44,919 nucleotides of DNA from Rhodobiaceae bacterium (GCA_002715765.1 PAZY01000037.1:74405-119323); one strand, 5' to 3'; counted from the stretch's first letter, positions 1 through 9,272 are shown. The notes: generated from the letters alone by a model not told the origin. Numbers and translations: made by a program.

Positions 1-2
1 GG

Positions 3-476
3 GCGGACAAAACCGCCTTGGCCTCAACTTTTGCCTCAGACGACAATGACCCGCCCGACAGCGTCGACCGCTGGACACTGATCCGGGACGTCGTCGCATT
101 TCAGGGCAAGCTTGTCCTCGATGGGCTGCGCGATCTTCTGCTCAGCCCCCTTTCCATTGCCGCCGCCATTCTGGCCCTTGCAACCGGGGGCGATAAGCCA
201 GGACGCCAGTTTTATGACCTGCTCTATCTGGGGCGACGCTCGGAACACTGGATCAACCTGTTTGGTGCGACCCGGCATGTAAAACCACCTGCCTTTCACA
301 CCGATGAGGGCAACAACATCGATGCCCTCATCGACCGGCTGGACGAGGTTGCCCGCACAAAATACGAACAAGGCGGCCTGACCCAAAACGCCAAAGATGC
401 CGTGGACAAGGCGTTGGACGCTGTCAATCGCGGCCTCAAAAACCGGGGACCGGACGAGCCCACCAAACCACAATAA
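3..476 (+). CDS. Hypothetical protein, 5' end cut by window edge
   Basis: The reading frame is open from base 3 to a TAA at 474-476 and has no convincing start inside the window (only a TTG at 18), so the N-terminus is probably missing. The visible part has a hydrophobic stretch near the middle (LLLSPLSIAAAILALATGG) that could be one membrane segment, followed by a charged, helical C-terminal tail rich in Asp, Lys and Ala. I do not recognise the family. It is followed by a 72-base gap and then a dehydrogenase on the same strand. Nothing indicates function. Confidence 0.55.
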   Translation, partial: ADKTALASTFASDDNDPPDSVDRWTLIRDVVAFQGKLVLDGLRDLLLSPLSIAAAILALATGGDKPGRQFYDLLYLGRRSEHWINLFGATRHVKPPAFHTDEGNNIDALIDRLDEVARTKYEQGGLTQNAKDAVDKALDAVNRGLKNRGPDEPTKPQ

Positions 477-548
477 TATATTTTATTGCAGAAGCCGCCC
501 CCGCGTGCCTCAATGGGTAAAACCACTGAAACGTGAGGGAGTCGCGCA

Positions 549-1505
549 ATGACAGGGAAATTTGGTGCCGGAACACAGGCAGACGAAGTCATCGAAGGGG
601 TTAACCTTTCGGGCAAAACGGCCATCGTGACAGGAGCAGCATCGGGTCTGGGAACCGAGACCGCACGCGCCCTTCTCAAGGCCGGGGCAGCCCTCACCCT
701 GCCTGTGCGGAACCTCGCCAAAGCGAAAGAAGTCGCAAACGACCTTGCCAGCAGCACCGGGAACAACCAGATCCACCTGGAAGAGATGGACCTGATCGAC
801 TACGCCAGCGTGCGCCGGTTCGCCGCCAGTTTCCTGAAGCGCGAGCAAAAGCTCGACATATTGATCAACAATGCAGGCATCATGGCCTGCCCGCTCCGAC
901 GCTCACCGGAAGGATACGAGAGCCAGTTCGCCACCAACCACCTGGGCCACATGCTGCTCACAAATCTGCTGGTCCCGGCTTTGCTAAAAGGCGCGCCCGC
1001 CCGTGTCGTCTGCTTGTCATCTATCGGACACCGCCTGTCCCCAATCCGCTTTGACGATATCAATTTCGATACAACCCCTTATGACAAATGGATTGCCTAC
1101 GGTCAGGCGAAAACAGCCAACGCCCTTTTTGCACTGGAGTTGAACGAACGGCTTGCCACAAAAGGTGTGACAGCTTTCTCCGTTCATCCAGGTGGGATCA
1201 TGACAAATCTCCAGCGCGACATGCCCGACGAGGAAATTCGTGCCATGGGCTGGGTCGATGAAAACGGCAAGGTGCGCGAAGGCTTCAAAACACCGGCGGG
1301 GGGTGCGGCCACTGCCGTCTGGGCAGCCACCGCTGCCAGCCTGAACGGCCATGGCGGCGCGTATTGCGAAGATTGCCACATTGCCGAACCCGCGCGAAAG
1401 GACGTGCCCTTCGCAGGTGTGCAGGCACACGCACAGGACAAGGAAGCAGCAAAACAGCTTTGGGCCGTATCAGAAAAAATGCTCGGCGAAGCCTTCAATT
1501 TCTAA
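549..1505 (+). CDS. Short-chain dehydrogenase/reductase (SDR), retinol dehydrogenase-like
   Basis: This 318-residue protein is a cytoplasmic NAD(P)-dependent oxidoreductase of the SDR superfamily. The cofactor-binding glycine motif TGAASGLG is at about residues 28-35, NNAG at 107-110, and the catalytic serine (Ser157 or 158), Tyr184 and Lys188 (YGQAK) are all present. The length of about 320 residues and the motif order fit the WW-oxidoreductase/retinol-dehydrogenase-like branch of SDRs rather than the shorter classical 250-residue enzymes. The substrate cannot be read from sequence. A GAGGGA Shine-Dalgarno at 533-538 supports the ATG at 549. It stands alone between an unknown gene and a convergent exoD-like gene. 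Confidence 0.9.
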   Translation: MTGKFGAGTQADEVIEGVNLSGKTAIVTGAASGLGTETARALLKAGAALTLPVRNLAKAKEVANDLASSTGNNQIHLEEMDLIDYASVRRFAASFLKREQKLDILINNAGIMACPLRRSPEGYESQFATNHLGHMLLTNLLVPALLKGAPARVVCLSSIGHRLSPIRFDDINFDTTPYDKWIAYGQAKTANALFALELNERLATKGVTAFSVHPGGIMTNLQRDMPDEEIRAMGWVDENGKVREGFKTPAGGAATAVWAATAASLNGHGGAYCEDCHIAEPARKDVPFAGVQAHAQDKEAAKQLWAVSEKMLGEAFNF

Positions 1506-1521
1506 AGGCCCCATACAGGAC

Positions 1522-2133
1522 TTATCCCGCAAAAAAACTAACGCCGAAATAAAACGCCGCCACCATGGCGATGGAGATAAGAATGGAGCCTGTCGCAAGC
1601 CCGCCGCCCAACGCGACTATGGCACCATCATGCTCCACCAGACCGATCCCGATCACCGCAAAGGAAATTGCGGGCAACCAGGCCGACAAAGGGATCGGTA
1701 AGCAGAGATTGACCGCCGATGCGACGAGGAGAATACCAAGCACACGCTCTGCCCGTCCGGTGAAAAGAGAGGTCAGCCGAACCTTGGTCAGGCGCGCCAA
1801 AGGGCGGGCAATAGGCAGAGCCTTCAATGCGGCCCGGCGCCACGTCTCACGCTCAATATGGCGTTTGAGAATAAACGCAGGCAACCAGAGTGTTCTTTTT
1901 CCAAGCACCATTTGGATGGAAATGAAGAGCGATGGCAACCCGAAAACCATGTTGGAGCCATATGGCAAAGGCAGCATGTTAAGGAGACCAACGAAAAGCA
2001 GCGCCCAGCCGAAACTCCGGTCTCCCAAACCATCAAGCACAGCACCAACACTGTTCCCGTCCGGCACCCGGCGCGTTCCGACGCGAGCAAGGCCACGAAT
2101 GGCACCACTTCGCCCTTTTTTCTTCTTTTTCAA
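1522..2133 (-). CDS. exoD: ExoD-family exopolysaccharide synthesis protein
   Basis: A 203-residue polytopic membrane protein of the ExoD family, which is common in alphaproteobacteria and was linked to exopolysaccharide production and alkali tolerance in rhizobia; the biochemical role is not settled. The protein has a basic N-terminus, the family-typical hydrophobic block with LLNMLPLPYGSN near residue 55, a central basic cytoplasmic segment, and two to three C-terminal hydrophobic segments (SAWLPAISFAVIGIGL and a Gly/Ala-rich one). The start codon appears to be TTG at 2131-2133, followed by a run of lysine codons. It converges with the dehydrogenase upstream, with only 16 bases between stops. 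Confidence 0.8.
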   Translation of the reverse strand: MKKKKKGRSGAIRGLARVGTRRVPDGNSVGAVLDGLGDRSFGWALLFVGLLNMLPLPYGSNMVFGLPSLFISIQMVLGKRTLWLPAFILKRHIERETWRRAALKALPIARPLARLTKVRLTSLFTGRAERVLGILLVASAVNLCLPIPLSAWLPAISFAVIGIGLVEHDGAIVALGGGLATGSILISIAMVAAFYFGVSFFAG

Positions 2134-2277
2134 ACGCCCCTACTCCGTCGGTACCGCCTGTGGCTGTCTGGGGAATAGCATATTGCGAAAGACCGGACCA
2201 GACGCGACAATTCCATTCCCATGGTAAAAACCGGCTGCAAATTTCCAGTTTTTCCCGCAATACGCTAGAACCGACAC

Positions 2278-2583
2278 ATGGCACGCAAGACAGGCTCCCG
2301 GCTTTCGGGCAAAGAAAACACACACCGTCGCTGGCACATGTATGTGCTGGAATGTGAAGGAGCACGCCTGTATACCGGCATTACAACAGACATTGAAAGA
2401 CGGCTGAAAGCCCATCAAACCGGCAAAGGAGCCAAATTCACGCGCAGTTTTGCCCCCAGAGCATGCCTGCTTAACCTTGAATTTGAGGACCGCACAAAAG
2501 CCGCCCGCGCTGAATATGACTTTAAACAACTCAGCGCCGCGGAGAAACGCCGCTTTGTTGCAACCCACCAACAACCGGACTGA
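2278..2583 (+). CDS. GIY-YIG domain protein, YhbQ/UPF0213-like
   Basis: A 101-residue single-domain GIY-YIG protein. The signature is MYVLECEGARLYTGIT (residues about 21-36), followed by the conserved arginine helix (DIERRLKAH) and KGAKFTR. The family contains the UvrC/homing-nuclease fold; small stand-alone members such as YhbQ are proposed DNA-repair nucleases, but the substrate is unclear. The ATG at 2278 gives a 20-residue basic lead; the internal ATG at 2338, right before the GIY motif, is an alternative start that would give the more usual length of about 80 residues. The slyX-like gene follows after 9 bases, suggesting co-transcription. Confidence 0.85.
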   Translation: MARKTGSRLSGKENTHRRWHMYVLECEGARLYTGITTDIERRLKAHQTGKGAKFTRSFAPRACLLNLEFEDRTKAARAEYDFKQLSAAEKRRFVATHQQPD

Positions 2584-2592
2584 GACACTTCC

Positions 2593-2817
2593 ATGACAAG
2601 CCCCTCATCAACTGAAGATCGGATTGCCGACCTTGAAGTGCAACTCGCCCATCACGCTCACATCATCGACGAGCTGCACGAGATGGTAAAAAAACAATGG
2701 GCAGAGATAGACAAGCTCACCCGGACAGCAACGTTTCTGGCAGACCGCCTGCACACAGTGGAAGACGGCGCGCGCAAGACAAGCCCCGGTGACGAACCAC
2801 CGCCTCCCCATTATTAA
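2593..2817 (+). CDS. slyX: SlyX family protein
   Basis: A 74-residue protein that begins with a heptad-rich coiled-coil segment (DRIADLEVQLAHHAHIIDEL, with further leucine/isoleucine heptads) and ends in a proline-rich tail PPPPHY. This combination, with the terminal PPHY-type motif, is the hallmark of SlyX. SlyX is a small cytoplasmic protein of unknown biochemical function. It lies 9 bases behind the GIY-YIG gene and 26 bases ahead of the pseudouridine synthase start, so the three genes likely form one transcript. Confidence 0.85.
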   Translation: MTSPSSTEDRIADLEVQLAHHAHIIDELHEMVKKQWAEIDKLTRTATFLADRLHTVEDGARKTSPGDEPPPPHY

Positions 2818-2843
2818 CCCTTCCACCGTGCCCCAGAGTGCAA

Positions 2844-3563
2844 ATGTCTGACACCCCCCCTCAAAACAATACCCCCATGGACAATGGCCCCATCCCCACA
2901 GACGTGGCAGAGCGCCCCTTTGTCTATGCACCTCCCGCTACACCAGTCCGGGTCATCCACAAAGATGATCATCTTCTTGTGCTGGCAAAGCCGAGCGGCC
3001 TGTTGAGCGTACCCGGACGACCGGAAGAACATTTCGACAGTCTGAAGACCAGGGTCCTGAAGGACTACCCCGACGCAACGATCGTTCATAGACTCGACAT
3101 GGATACGTCCGGCGTCATCGTCATGGCGTGTACACGTGCAGCCCATCGTCATCTGGGGCTACAGTTTGAAAAGCGCAAACTTCGCAAGTCCTATATTGCC
3201 CGCGTCTGGGGGACACCGGCAGAGGACGAAGGCCGCATCATCGCGCCCATGCGCTTTGACTGGCCCAACCGCCCCAAACAAATGATCGATTTTGAAGAAG
3301 GTCGGGAAGCCATTACCGACTGGGAGATAATGGAACGGGAAGAAGGCATCACACGCCTGCGCCTCAAACCCCACACCGGTCGTTCTCACCAGCTAAGAGT
3401 TCATTTAATGAGCATCGGTCACCCTATCCTGGGCGACACGCTCTACGCCCATGATGATGCACTGCATGCAGCCAACCGCTTGCAACTCCACTCCGAAACA
3501 CTGCGCCTGCGTCACCCGAAAGACGGCAGCTGGGTAACGTTCACGGACCCTTGCCCGTTTTGA
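2844..3563 (+). CDS. rluA: RluA-family pseudouridine synthase
   Basis: A 239-residue RNA-modifying enzyme converting uridine to pseudouridine. The catalytic motif HRLDMDTSG is clear at about residues 91-99, with Asp as the nucleophile. The preceding segment (HLLVLAKPSGLLSVPG) and the downstream KSYIARVWG and GRSHQLRVHL motifs are those of the RluA branch that acts on 23S rRNA U746 and/or tRNA U32; the compact length without an S4 domain fits RluA rather than RluC/D. An in-frame GTG lies at 2838, but the ATG at 2844 is the better start. The gene symbol is by family; substrate position is inferred. Confidence 0.85.
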   Translation: MSDTPPQNNTPMDNGPIPTDVAERPFVYAPPATPVRVIHKDDHLLVLAKPSGLLSVPGRPEEHFDSLKTRVLKDYPDATIVHRLDMDTSGVIVMACTRAAHRHLGLQFEKRKLRKSYIARVWGTPAEDEGRIIAPMRFDWPNRPKQMIDFEEGREAITDWEIMEREEGITRLRLKPHTGRSHQLRVHLMSIGHPILGDTLYAHDDALHAANRLQLHSETLRLRHPKDGSWVTFTDPCPF

Positions 3564-3574
3564 AGCTGTCGCCC

Positions 3575-4720
3575 CTAGTGAACACCGTCAGGCCTGATAA
3601 TCAGGCGAACAACCATCGCGCTTGCTACCAATGCGAAAACGGATAACAGACAAAAAGCCGACTGCGCCCCGGCGGCAAAAGCCAGGCCCGAAAGCAGGCC
3701 CGGCCCCGCAATTCCCCCCAGCATACCTGCACAGATCACCAGCGCTGAGAGAGGTGGCTCTTTAACGATGCGCGGCGCTGCCCATGCAAACAGATTGGGA
3801 AAGAGCGGGACAACGGCGAATCCGAGCGAGGCAAACGCATAACCCGCCATGCCCCCGCCGTCGTTCACAATCACAAGCAATATGGCAGACGCCGAAAAAC
3901 CACCCAGCACGAAAAGCGCCGGACGCACATGAAACGACAGTCCGACAGCCATCAGGCGCGCACACGTAAAACTGACATAGAAGAAAGACGTGAAAGTGCG
4001 GGCCTCATCCAAAGGCATGACCGCCCCGCTCAACACCGTGACGCCCCAACCGACAATCGCAACCTCAAGCCCGACGGCCACTCCCATCAGCATAAGAAAA
4101 AGGCGATGACGAACAGCCGTCCGTACCAGCGATGAAAGGCTATTGTTTATTTCCGTGTCGGCCTCAACGTTCACGGCACGATCATCCAGCAGCAACGCTA
4201 GCGGCAACAACAGTCCAAAGCCAATCGCCAGACCACGAAAAACATGCTCAACATGTCCATCGAAACTGACCAGCACGATCGGCGCAATCACCGCCCCGAC
4301 CCCGAACATGGCGTTGAGCAGATTAAGAAGGACCGGGGCTCGCTGCCCGAATGCAGAGGCAAAAAAACCGTTCAACCCGACTGTCAACAAACCATGTCCC
4401 GCCCCCATGCCGAAAGCCCCCAGAAGAACACCGGGCCAAACACCACTATCACTGATCGCAAAACAACCAAGCGCCAGCACAGCAGCCGCAAAGCCTGTCC
4501 GCCATCGCATAAAGAGGGCGAAGCGCGGCACAAGAGCGACAAGAACGGCCGACAGCCCCCCTGCCCAATAGCAAGTCAGGATCAAACCGGCTGAAGGCAC
4601 CGAGAGCCCGTAAAGAGCCTGAAAAGTCGGCAACGACGGACCGAACAATGCCTGCCCACCACCCAGCAATGTAAAGAGTGCAAGCCCGGTCACCGCCGCT
4701 CGCTCCGGATGGTGTTGCAT
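3575..4720 (-). CDS. Major facilitator superfamily (MFS) transporter
   Basis: A 381-residue protein almost entirely made of hydrophobic segments, about 12 by inspection, with a short cytoplasmic central loop (around LLLDDRAVNVEADTEINN) dividing two six-helix halves. Glycine-rich motifs such as GAFGMGAGHG in helix 4-5 fit MFS carriers. It is similar in layout to small sugar/drug MFS proteins; the substrate cannot be deduced. It is convergent with the rluA-like gene, with 11 bases between stops. No neighbour suggests a pathway. Confidence 0.8.
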   Translation of the reverse strand: MQHHPERAAVTGLALFTLLGGGQALFGPSLPTFQALYGLSVPSAGLILTCYWAGGLSAVLVALVPRFALFMRWRTGFAAAVLALGCFAISDSGVWPGVLLGAFGMGAGHGLLTVGLNGFFASAFGQRAPVLLNLLNAMFGVGAVIAPIVLVSFDGHVEHVFRGLAIGFGLLLPLALLLDDRAVNVEADTEINNSLSSLVRTAVRHRLFLMLMGVAVGLEVAIVGWGVTVLSGAVMPLDEARTFTSFFYVSFTCARLMAVGLSFHVRPALFVLGGFSASAILLVIVNDGGGMAGYAFASLGFAVVPLFPNLFAWAAPRIVKEPPLSALVICAGMLGGIAGPGLLSGLAFAAGAQSAFCLLSVFALVASAMVVRLIIRPDGVH

Positions 4721-4833
4721 TCTGCCCCGTCTCCCTCAATCCCTCTCGCCAGGGTCACTTTCCCGCCCGCATGGCCGCAAACGCCCCCGATATCCAAGCA
4801 TACAAGCGGTTGCCGAATACGCGTAGCGCACAC

Positions 4834-4865
4834 AAAAAAGAGCCCCGCAACGGGGCCCTTTTCTT
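4834..4865 (-). terminator. Intrinsic terminator for the yghU-like gene
   Basis: Read on the minus strand this is a GC-rich hairpin (GGGCCCCG, loop TTG, CGGGGCTC) followed by a run of T. It begins 31 bases after the stop of the leftward yghU-like gene. The reverse strand also ends in TTTTCTTC, so it could work weakly in both directions. Confidence 0.85.
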
Positions 4866-4896
4866 CACCATAACGCTGACATAAATGCCAGGCGGC

Positions 4897-5763
4897 TTAT
4901 GCCTTGGCAGCGAGCTTGTCCCCTGTCTTCGTGTCGAAGTCGCTTGCGTCATGACGCTCCATCAATTGCGTGTCAGGTTCTCCCCACACACGATTGACCA
5001 TACGTCCGCGCTGCACCGCTTTACGCTCACCCAGCTGATCTGCCCAGCGGATCACGTTTTTGTAGGTGTGTGCTTCGATAAACTCGCCAGCCTCATAAAG
5101 CACCCCTTTCACAAGCCCGCCATACCAGGGCCAGATCGCCATATCAGCAATCGTGTACTCATCACCACAGAAGTACTGATTGTCCGCCAGATGACGATCC
5201 AGCACATCAAGTTGACGCTTTACCTCCATCGTGAAGCGGTCAATCGCATACTCGATCTTGAACGGCGCATAGGCATAAAAATGGCCGAAACCACCACCAA
5301 GATAAGGTGCACTCCCCATCTGCCACATCAGCCAGGACATGCACTCCGCACGCACGCTGGGGTCCTTCGGCAGGAAGGCATCAAACTTCTCAGCGAGATA
5401 GACAAGAATAGCGCCGGACTCAAACACGCGCGTGGGCTTCGGTGTGCTGTGGTCCACCAGTGCCGGAATTTTGGAATTGGGGTTGGCACTTACAAAGCCC
5501 GAGGAAAACTGATCGCCCTCGCTGATATTGATAATGAACGCGTCATACTCCGCGCCCTTGTGACCGAGCGCCAGAAGCTCTTCCAGCATCACGGTAACTT
5601 TCACCCCGTTAGGCGTGGCAAGCGAATAAAGCTGGAGAGGATGTTTGCCAACGGGCAGATCTTTCTCATGTGTCGGGCCTGAAATCGGCCGGTTGATGGA
5701 GGCAAACCGCCCACCATTCTCCTTGTTCCACTGCCAGACTTTCGGCGGCGTATAGTCAGTCAT
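4897..5763 (-). CDS. yghU: Glutathione S-transferase, YghU-type disulfide-bond oxidoreductase
   Basis: A 288-residue cytoplasmic GST-fold protein, the same length as E. coli YghU. It has an N-terminal thioredoxin-like domain preceded by an extended arm (about 45 residues), with NPNSKIPALVD and the ESGAILVYLAEK glutathione-binding motif, then an all-helical C-terminal domain with YTIADMAIWPWYGG. YghU-type GSTs bind two glutathiones and show disulfide reductase activity toward small disulfides. The start at 5761-5763 (MTDYTPPKVWQW) has an AGGGAAC Shine-Dalgarno on the minus strand; the frame stays open further upstream but without homology-like sequence. Confidence 0.9.
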   Translation of the reverse strand: MTDYTPPKVWQWNKENGGRFASINRPISGPTHEKDLPVGKHPLQLYSLATPNGVKVTVMLEELLALGHKGAEYDAFIINISEGDQFSSGFVSANPNSKIPALVDHSTPKPTRVFESGAILVYLAEKFDAFLPKDPSVRAECMSWLMWQMGSAPYLGGGFGHFYAYAPFKIEYAIDRFTMEVKRQLDVLDRHLADNQYFCGDEYTIADMAIWPWYGGLVKGVLYEAGEFIEAHTYKNVIRWADQLGERKAVQRGRMVNRVWGEPDTQLMERHDASDFDTKTGDKLAAKA

Positions 5764-5945
5764 TCCAGGTTCCCTTTTCTCAAAAGCACGTAAAGCCCGC
5801 CCAGCGGGCCCACCCATATCTAATGGCAATGACTATGCCATATGGGCATCGCTGGACCAAAACACAAGAAGATGTATGGACAGGGCAAAACCGTCCGGAG
5901 CAAAGCATTTCACAGACAAAACGGGGAATTAGGTGATGCCGAACC

Positions 5946-6494
5946 TCAGGCGGACGGAAGCACCTTCGCACGCAACGACACGGTCACACCCCGTGTGTCC
6001 ATATCGCCAACCTCGCTGAAGCCCTGGGCTTCGTGAAAACGCAGAGAGGGCACGTTAGGCGGCACCTTGTTAATCTCACAGACAAGCTGACCAACAGAGC
6101 GCGCATGGGCAAATTGCGCCAGATCGCGGTAGAAAGCGGCCGCCAATCCCTGGCCTCGCCAATCCGGCGTGACCGCGATTTGGTCAATGTAGAGAAATGC
6201 CGACGCAACGTGCTGACAGAACCACTGAAACTCCTCGCCATCATAGGAAGTGGCCGCCCTGTCCATAGCAAACAGATAGCCGACAATCTCACCGTCGATT
6301 TCGCCAACCCGGAAATAGCAGCACAGCTTACACAGCACCTGAAATTCAGCCGGGTCGAGCCAAGAAACACCGGGAAGCGACAACCGGTTGATCCGCTCCA
6401 CCGCGAGGTAATCCCCCTCAACGCCCCACCTGAAACGGAGCTGAGAACCATGTCTCAAATTCATCATATCATCCGCTGCCATATCCGCTCCCAT
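5946..6494 (-). CDS. GNAT-family N-acetyltransferase
   Basis: A 182-residue protein with a GNAT fold: the core strand and acetyl-CoA loop are at YIDQIAVTPDWRGQGLAAAFYRDL (here described; the key residues are R-G-Q-G-L-A), preceded by GEIDGEIVGYLFAMD and followed by the C-terminal SLRFHEAQGFSEVG motif. It transfers an acetyl group to an unknown amine. The start chosen is the ATG at 6492-6494 (MGADMAADD); the frame stays open further upstream to 6599, so a longer form with a hydrophobic leader is possible but less likely. It is 118 bases from the DUF3604 gene on the same strand. Confidence 0.8.
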   Translation of the reverse strand: MGADMAADDMMNLRHGSQLRFRWGVEGDYLAVERINRLSLPGVSWLDPAEFQVLCKLCCYFRVGEIDGEIVGYLFAMDRAATSYDGEEFQWFCQHVASAFLYIDQIAVTPDWRGQGLAAAFYRDLAQFAHARSVGQLVCEINKVPPNVPSLRFHEAQGFSEVGDMDTRGVTVSLRAKVLPSA

Positions 6495-6611
6495 GGCACA
6501 CCGATACCGTTGGAAAGTAAAAGTATAAACCTGCGCGAAATGCACAGCAGCACCCTCGCGCGAAGGGAGCCTAGCTTTCCAAAGCATATTGCGGAACACA
6601 CATACGGGTGA

Positions 6612-8534
6612 TCAATGCGCGCCCAACCAAATCGGCGATGACCAGGCCATTTCAGTGATCGTAGCCGGCAGATCATCAGGTGGTGCAAGTCCCAGACGCA
6701 GAGCATCATACGTCGACCATCGGCAGCTAGGCACCTCGACGGCCCGCACATAATAAAAAGCCCGCTGGCCTGACTGGTAATCAGGATCATGCCAAACACT
6801 CGCCAACGCCGGTGCGCCTTCTTCCTGATCAAGGGAACAATCAGTCAGATCAACCGAATGCGTCACCGCAGGGCATCGCCGCGTAGCAGGATCAACGGAT
6901 CGTCCGCCGCTACAGACAACGTCATGAACGATCTCCTTGACCTCACCATTGTCCACCCACCCCTTTACAATCTGCACCCGGTCAAGCGGCGCACTTAAAG
7001 GATCGCGCAAAGCAGAAATGTAGAAGCCTGGTGCTTCACCTTCACCAAGGCTCAGCGAACCTCCCATAGGAACGCCGAGCTTATAGGCTCTCTCGACAGG
7101 GTTATCAGCATTCAACAGGCTTTCATCGTAGGCAGGTCCCGCAAAAAAGCGCAGCCGAATACGCGTTCCGCTGGTGGCATAAACTTCCTTGCGCTCCATC
7201 GCATCGAACAAGGCATCTCGCGTATTCTCCGGCGCCCAGACAACAGCAAGCCCGCCTGGGTTTTGGAAGGCCGCCATGCGCCCGCCCCGGGATCCATTTA
7301 TACGTTGATTGGCGGTCCCGGTGAAAAGTGCGGACGCCCCGCGAAAATCATATTCATTGGTATCGCCCGGGTTGGAATTATGCGTATCCGTGCTGCCAAT
7401 CATGCCAAAATCCAGAGGATTCAAGCCGATATCTTCTTCCAGCGCCAAACCAATTTTCAAACCATCTCGCACCATGGACGTGGGAAAAATACAGCCTGTC
7501 GTCTGCCCTTCTTCACAATCCGGCAGGAATTGCTCAAAACCACATTCCTCATCCGTTGCCCCATATCCCAAACTGCATTCCGAATTCCCCTTGATCTGGA
7601 ACACCTCCACCAAAGGCTCGACAGCATCGCGCATCTTCCAATCGTCCGCGGTATAGACATCGCCATCAATCGTATGACCGGCAAAGGCAAGTCCCCAAGT
7701 CTTGTTGGGATTGTGCGGAATGGTGATGAAGTCGCAAGGAGCGACACACGTTTCAGACAACATGCGCCACAAGTCCAGCTCCGTGCGTGCATCAAACGCG
7801 GAAACAGCGTGCGAAGGCACCGTCCCGTTCCGGAAGATAATATTGCGGTGAATTTTTCCCCGGTTGGGCAAAACGGGAGAATATTCATAAGCCGCAAAAG
7901 CAGTGAATTCACCAGGCACATTGTGACGGTTTGCAACCTCAACGATCTTCTCCCAGGTGGAACGCGCCTGGCTGGCACTCACGCCCTCCTCACCATCCCA
8001 AGAATAGGGTTTGGGCGGACGTGCCTCACCCGCGCCGCGTAATTCAAGAAAGAAACTGGCGCTTGGTGATTCAAAACGGGTGCAAAAATCTTTGAGTCCG
8101 GCTGAGGCTGTTTCGGTGTCGCAAGCCTCAAACAGGCCAAACCCTTCCGCATGGTCAGTCACCGCCGCAAAGTCGAGCGGCTGGGAAAGCTGGATCCGCT
8201 CACCCCAGGCGCTTTCAACAGCCTTGCCCCGGGCGATCTGGTAGGCCTCATCAAGCGAGATACGGTTGCCAAAAATATAGGAGTCGAAAGAAAGGTTGGA
8301 GTGGCTGTGCAGATCACCAAAATAGGCGTTGTGAAGCGGATTGGGAGGCGGAAACGCACCCGCCTGGGGCGCGGGCTGCACAAACGCATCTTCTCTTTGT
8401 GCCAAGGCATTTTCCTGCATCTCTGCCAGGGCTTCATCGGAATACATAGGTGCCGTCAAAAGGGACTGCACATACCAATAGCCACCCCCGGCAACCACCA
8501 ATGCCAGAACGCCAATGCCGTAAATCCAACGCAT
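6612..8534 (-). CDS. DUF3604 domain protein, membrane-anchored PHP/metallophosphoesterase-like
   Basis: A 640-residue protein with one N-terminal hydrophobic segment (YGIGVLALVVAGGGYWYVQS), so it is an exported or membrane-anchored protein. The rest is a DUF3604 domain with histidine/aspartate metal motifs: GDLHSHSNLSFDS near residue 73, VTDHAEGFG, TIPHNPNKTWG, and GSTDTHNSNPGD. These resemble the PHP metal-dependent phosphoesterase fold, but no substrate is established for the family. Several cysteines (CDTETAS, CVAPCDF, CSLGYGATDEECG) suggest disulfides in the periplasm. The ATG at 8532-8534 follows an AAGGGG Shine-Dalgarno; a TTG nine codons upstream is the alternative. Confidence 0.8.
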   Translation of the reverse strand: MRWIYGIGVLALVVAGGGYWYVQSLLTAPMYSDEALAEMQENALAQREDAFVQPAPQAGAFPPPNPLHNAYFGDLHSHSNLSFDSYIFGNRISLDEAYQIARGKAVESAWGERIQLSQPLDFAAVTDHAEGFGLFEACDTETASAGLKDFCTRFESPSASFFLELRGAGEARPPKPYSWDGEEGVSASQARSTWEKIVEVANRHNVPGEFTAFAAYEYSPVLPNRGKIHRNIIFRNGTVPSHAVSAFDARTELDLWRMLSETCVAPCDFITIPHNPNKTWGLAFAGHTIDGDVYTADDWKMRDAVEPLVEVFQIKGNSECSLGYGATDEECGFEQFLPDCEEGQTTGCIFPTSMVRDGLKIGLALEEDIGLNPLDFGMIGSTDTHNSNPGDTNEYDFRGASALFTGTANQRINGSRGGRMAAFQNPGGLAVVWAPENTRDALFDAMERKEVYATSGTRIRLRFFAGPAYDESLLNADNPVERAYKLGVPMGGSLSLGEGEAPGFYISALRDPLSAPLDRVQIVKGWVDNGEVKEIVHDVVCSGGRSVDPATRRCPAVTHSVDLTDCSLDQEEGAPALASVWHDPDYQSGQRAFYYVRAVEVPSCRWSTYDALRLGLAPPDDLPATITEMAWSSPIWLGAH

Positions 8535-9208
8535 GCCCCACCCCTTTTTGCTTTCGGACAAGTGCCTGCGCGCCTCGGACAGCAGACCCCGCCATGAGCC
8601 TCATCCTAACGGAACCATCTCCATTGGCTATGGCAAAAACCATACGCGCGGGCGCCGATTGAGACCAAAGGCACAGCAAAACCCGACGCGATGCCACAAC
8701 AGGCGAGAGACTGGATTGAAGGGACGATCTGCAACACCAATTATACAGGTCAATCTCCAAGACAGAAATGGTCCACATATAGTTGTACACCGGCCACCTC
8801 CCATCCCGCGCCATTCAAGACTCCGCCCGCACCGTTGACCTGCCGGGACAAGGGAAGCGTCCATGCCGCTCCTGTGTGTACCGCAGCGGCCCTGCCTGCG
8901 CCCGTGCTGGATCAGCGCCTAGATTGGACTGCACCGGCATCGGCACCGTAAGCGACCTGCTGCACCACATCTCGCACCACGTTCCCGAGAACCGATGGGA
9001 CACGCGCCGGACCCTTGCTGTGAGCATCGCTTCGCCGTCGCAGTCGATTTCCGCCGCCCTTGCTGCCGAAGGGCTGGCCGTAAAACTCGCCGAAACCACC
9101 GCGCGGGCCGTGCCCGCGTTCGTGAAATCTGCCGCCGCACCTACGCCGTGGCCGCTTAGTCGGGCTTGCTCCGCTACGACCCCGACGCATTCCAGTAAGT
9201 GCCCAACT
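8535..9208. other. Intergenic block with no recognised gene; host-accessory junction
   Basis: Between the DUF3604 gene and the terminator at 9209 no reading frame shows a recognisable family. From about 8850 to 9205 the DNA is GC-rich and open in more than one frame, and it is followed by a rho-independent terminator on the plus strand, so it is probably transcribed rightward, as a decayed gene or a structured RNA. I tested it by eye against tRNA, tmRNA and RNase P RNA landmarks and found none. The prophage or island left boundary may lie in or near this stretch. Confidence 0.4.
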
Positions 9209-9232
9209 AGCCCGCTTCGGCGGGGCTTTTTG
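9209..9232 (+). terminator. Intrinsic terminator
   Basis: Stem AGCCCGC, loop TTCG, GCGGGGCT with one bulged G, followed by TTTTT. It ends whatever is transcribed through 8850-9205 on the plus strand. Confidence 0.85.
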
Positions 9233-9272
9233 GATGTTCCTATTTTATTATTAAAACATCCTATAGATGGTG

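Noticed and set aside
8850-9208. tmRNA, RNase P RNA or tRNA in the unassigned block
   Set aside because: No T-arm, CCA end, tag start (Ala-Asn-Asp-Asn) or RNase P conserved boxes could be found. One frame ends in a tag-like Tyr-Ala-Val-Ala-Ala, which alone is not enough.
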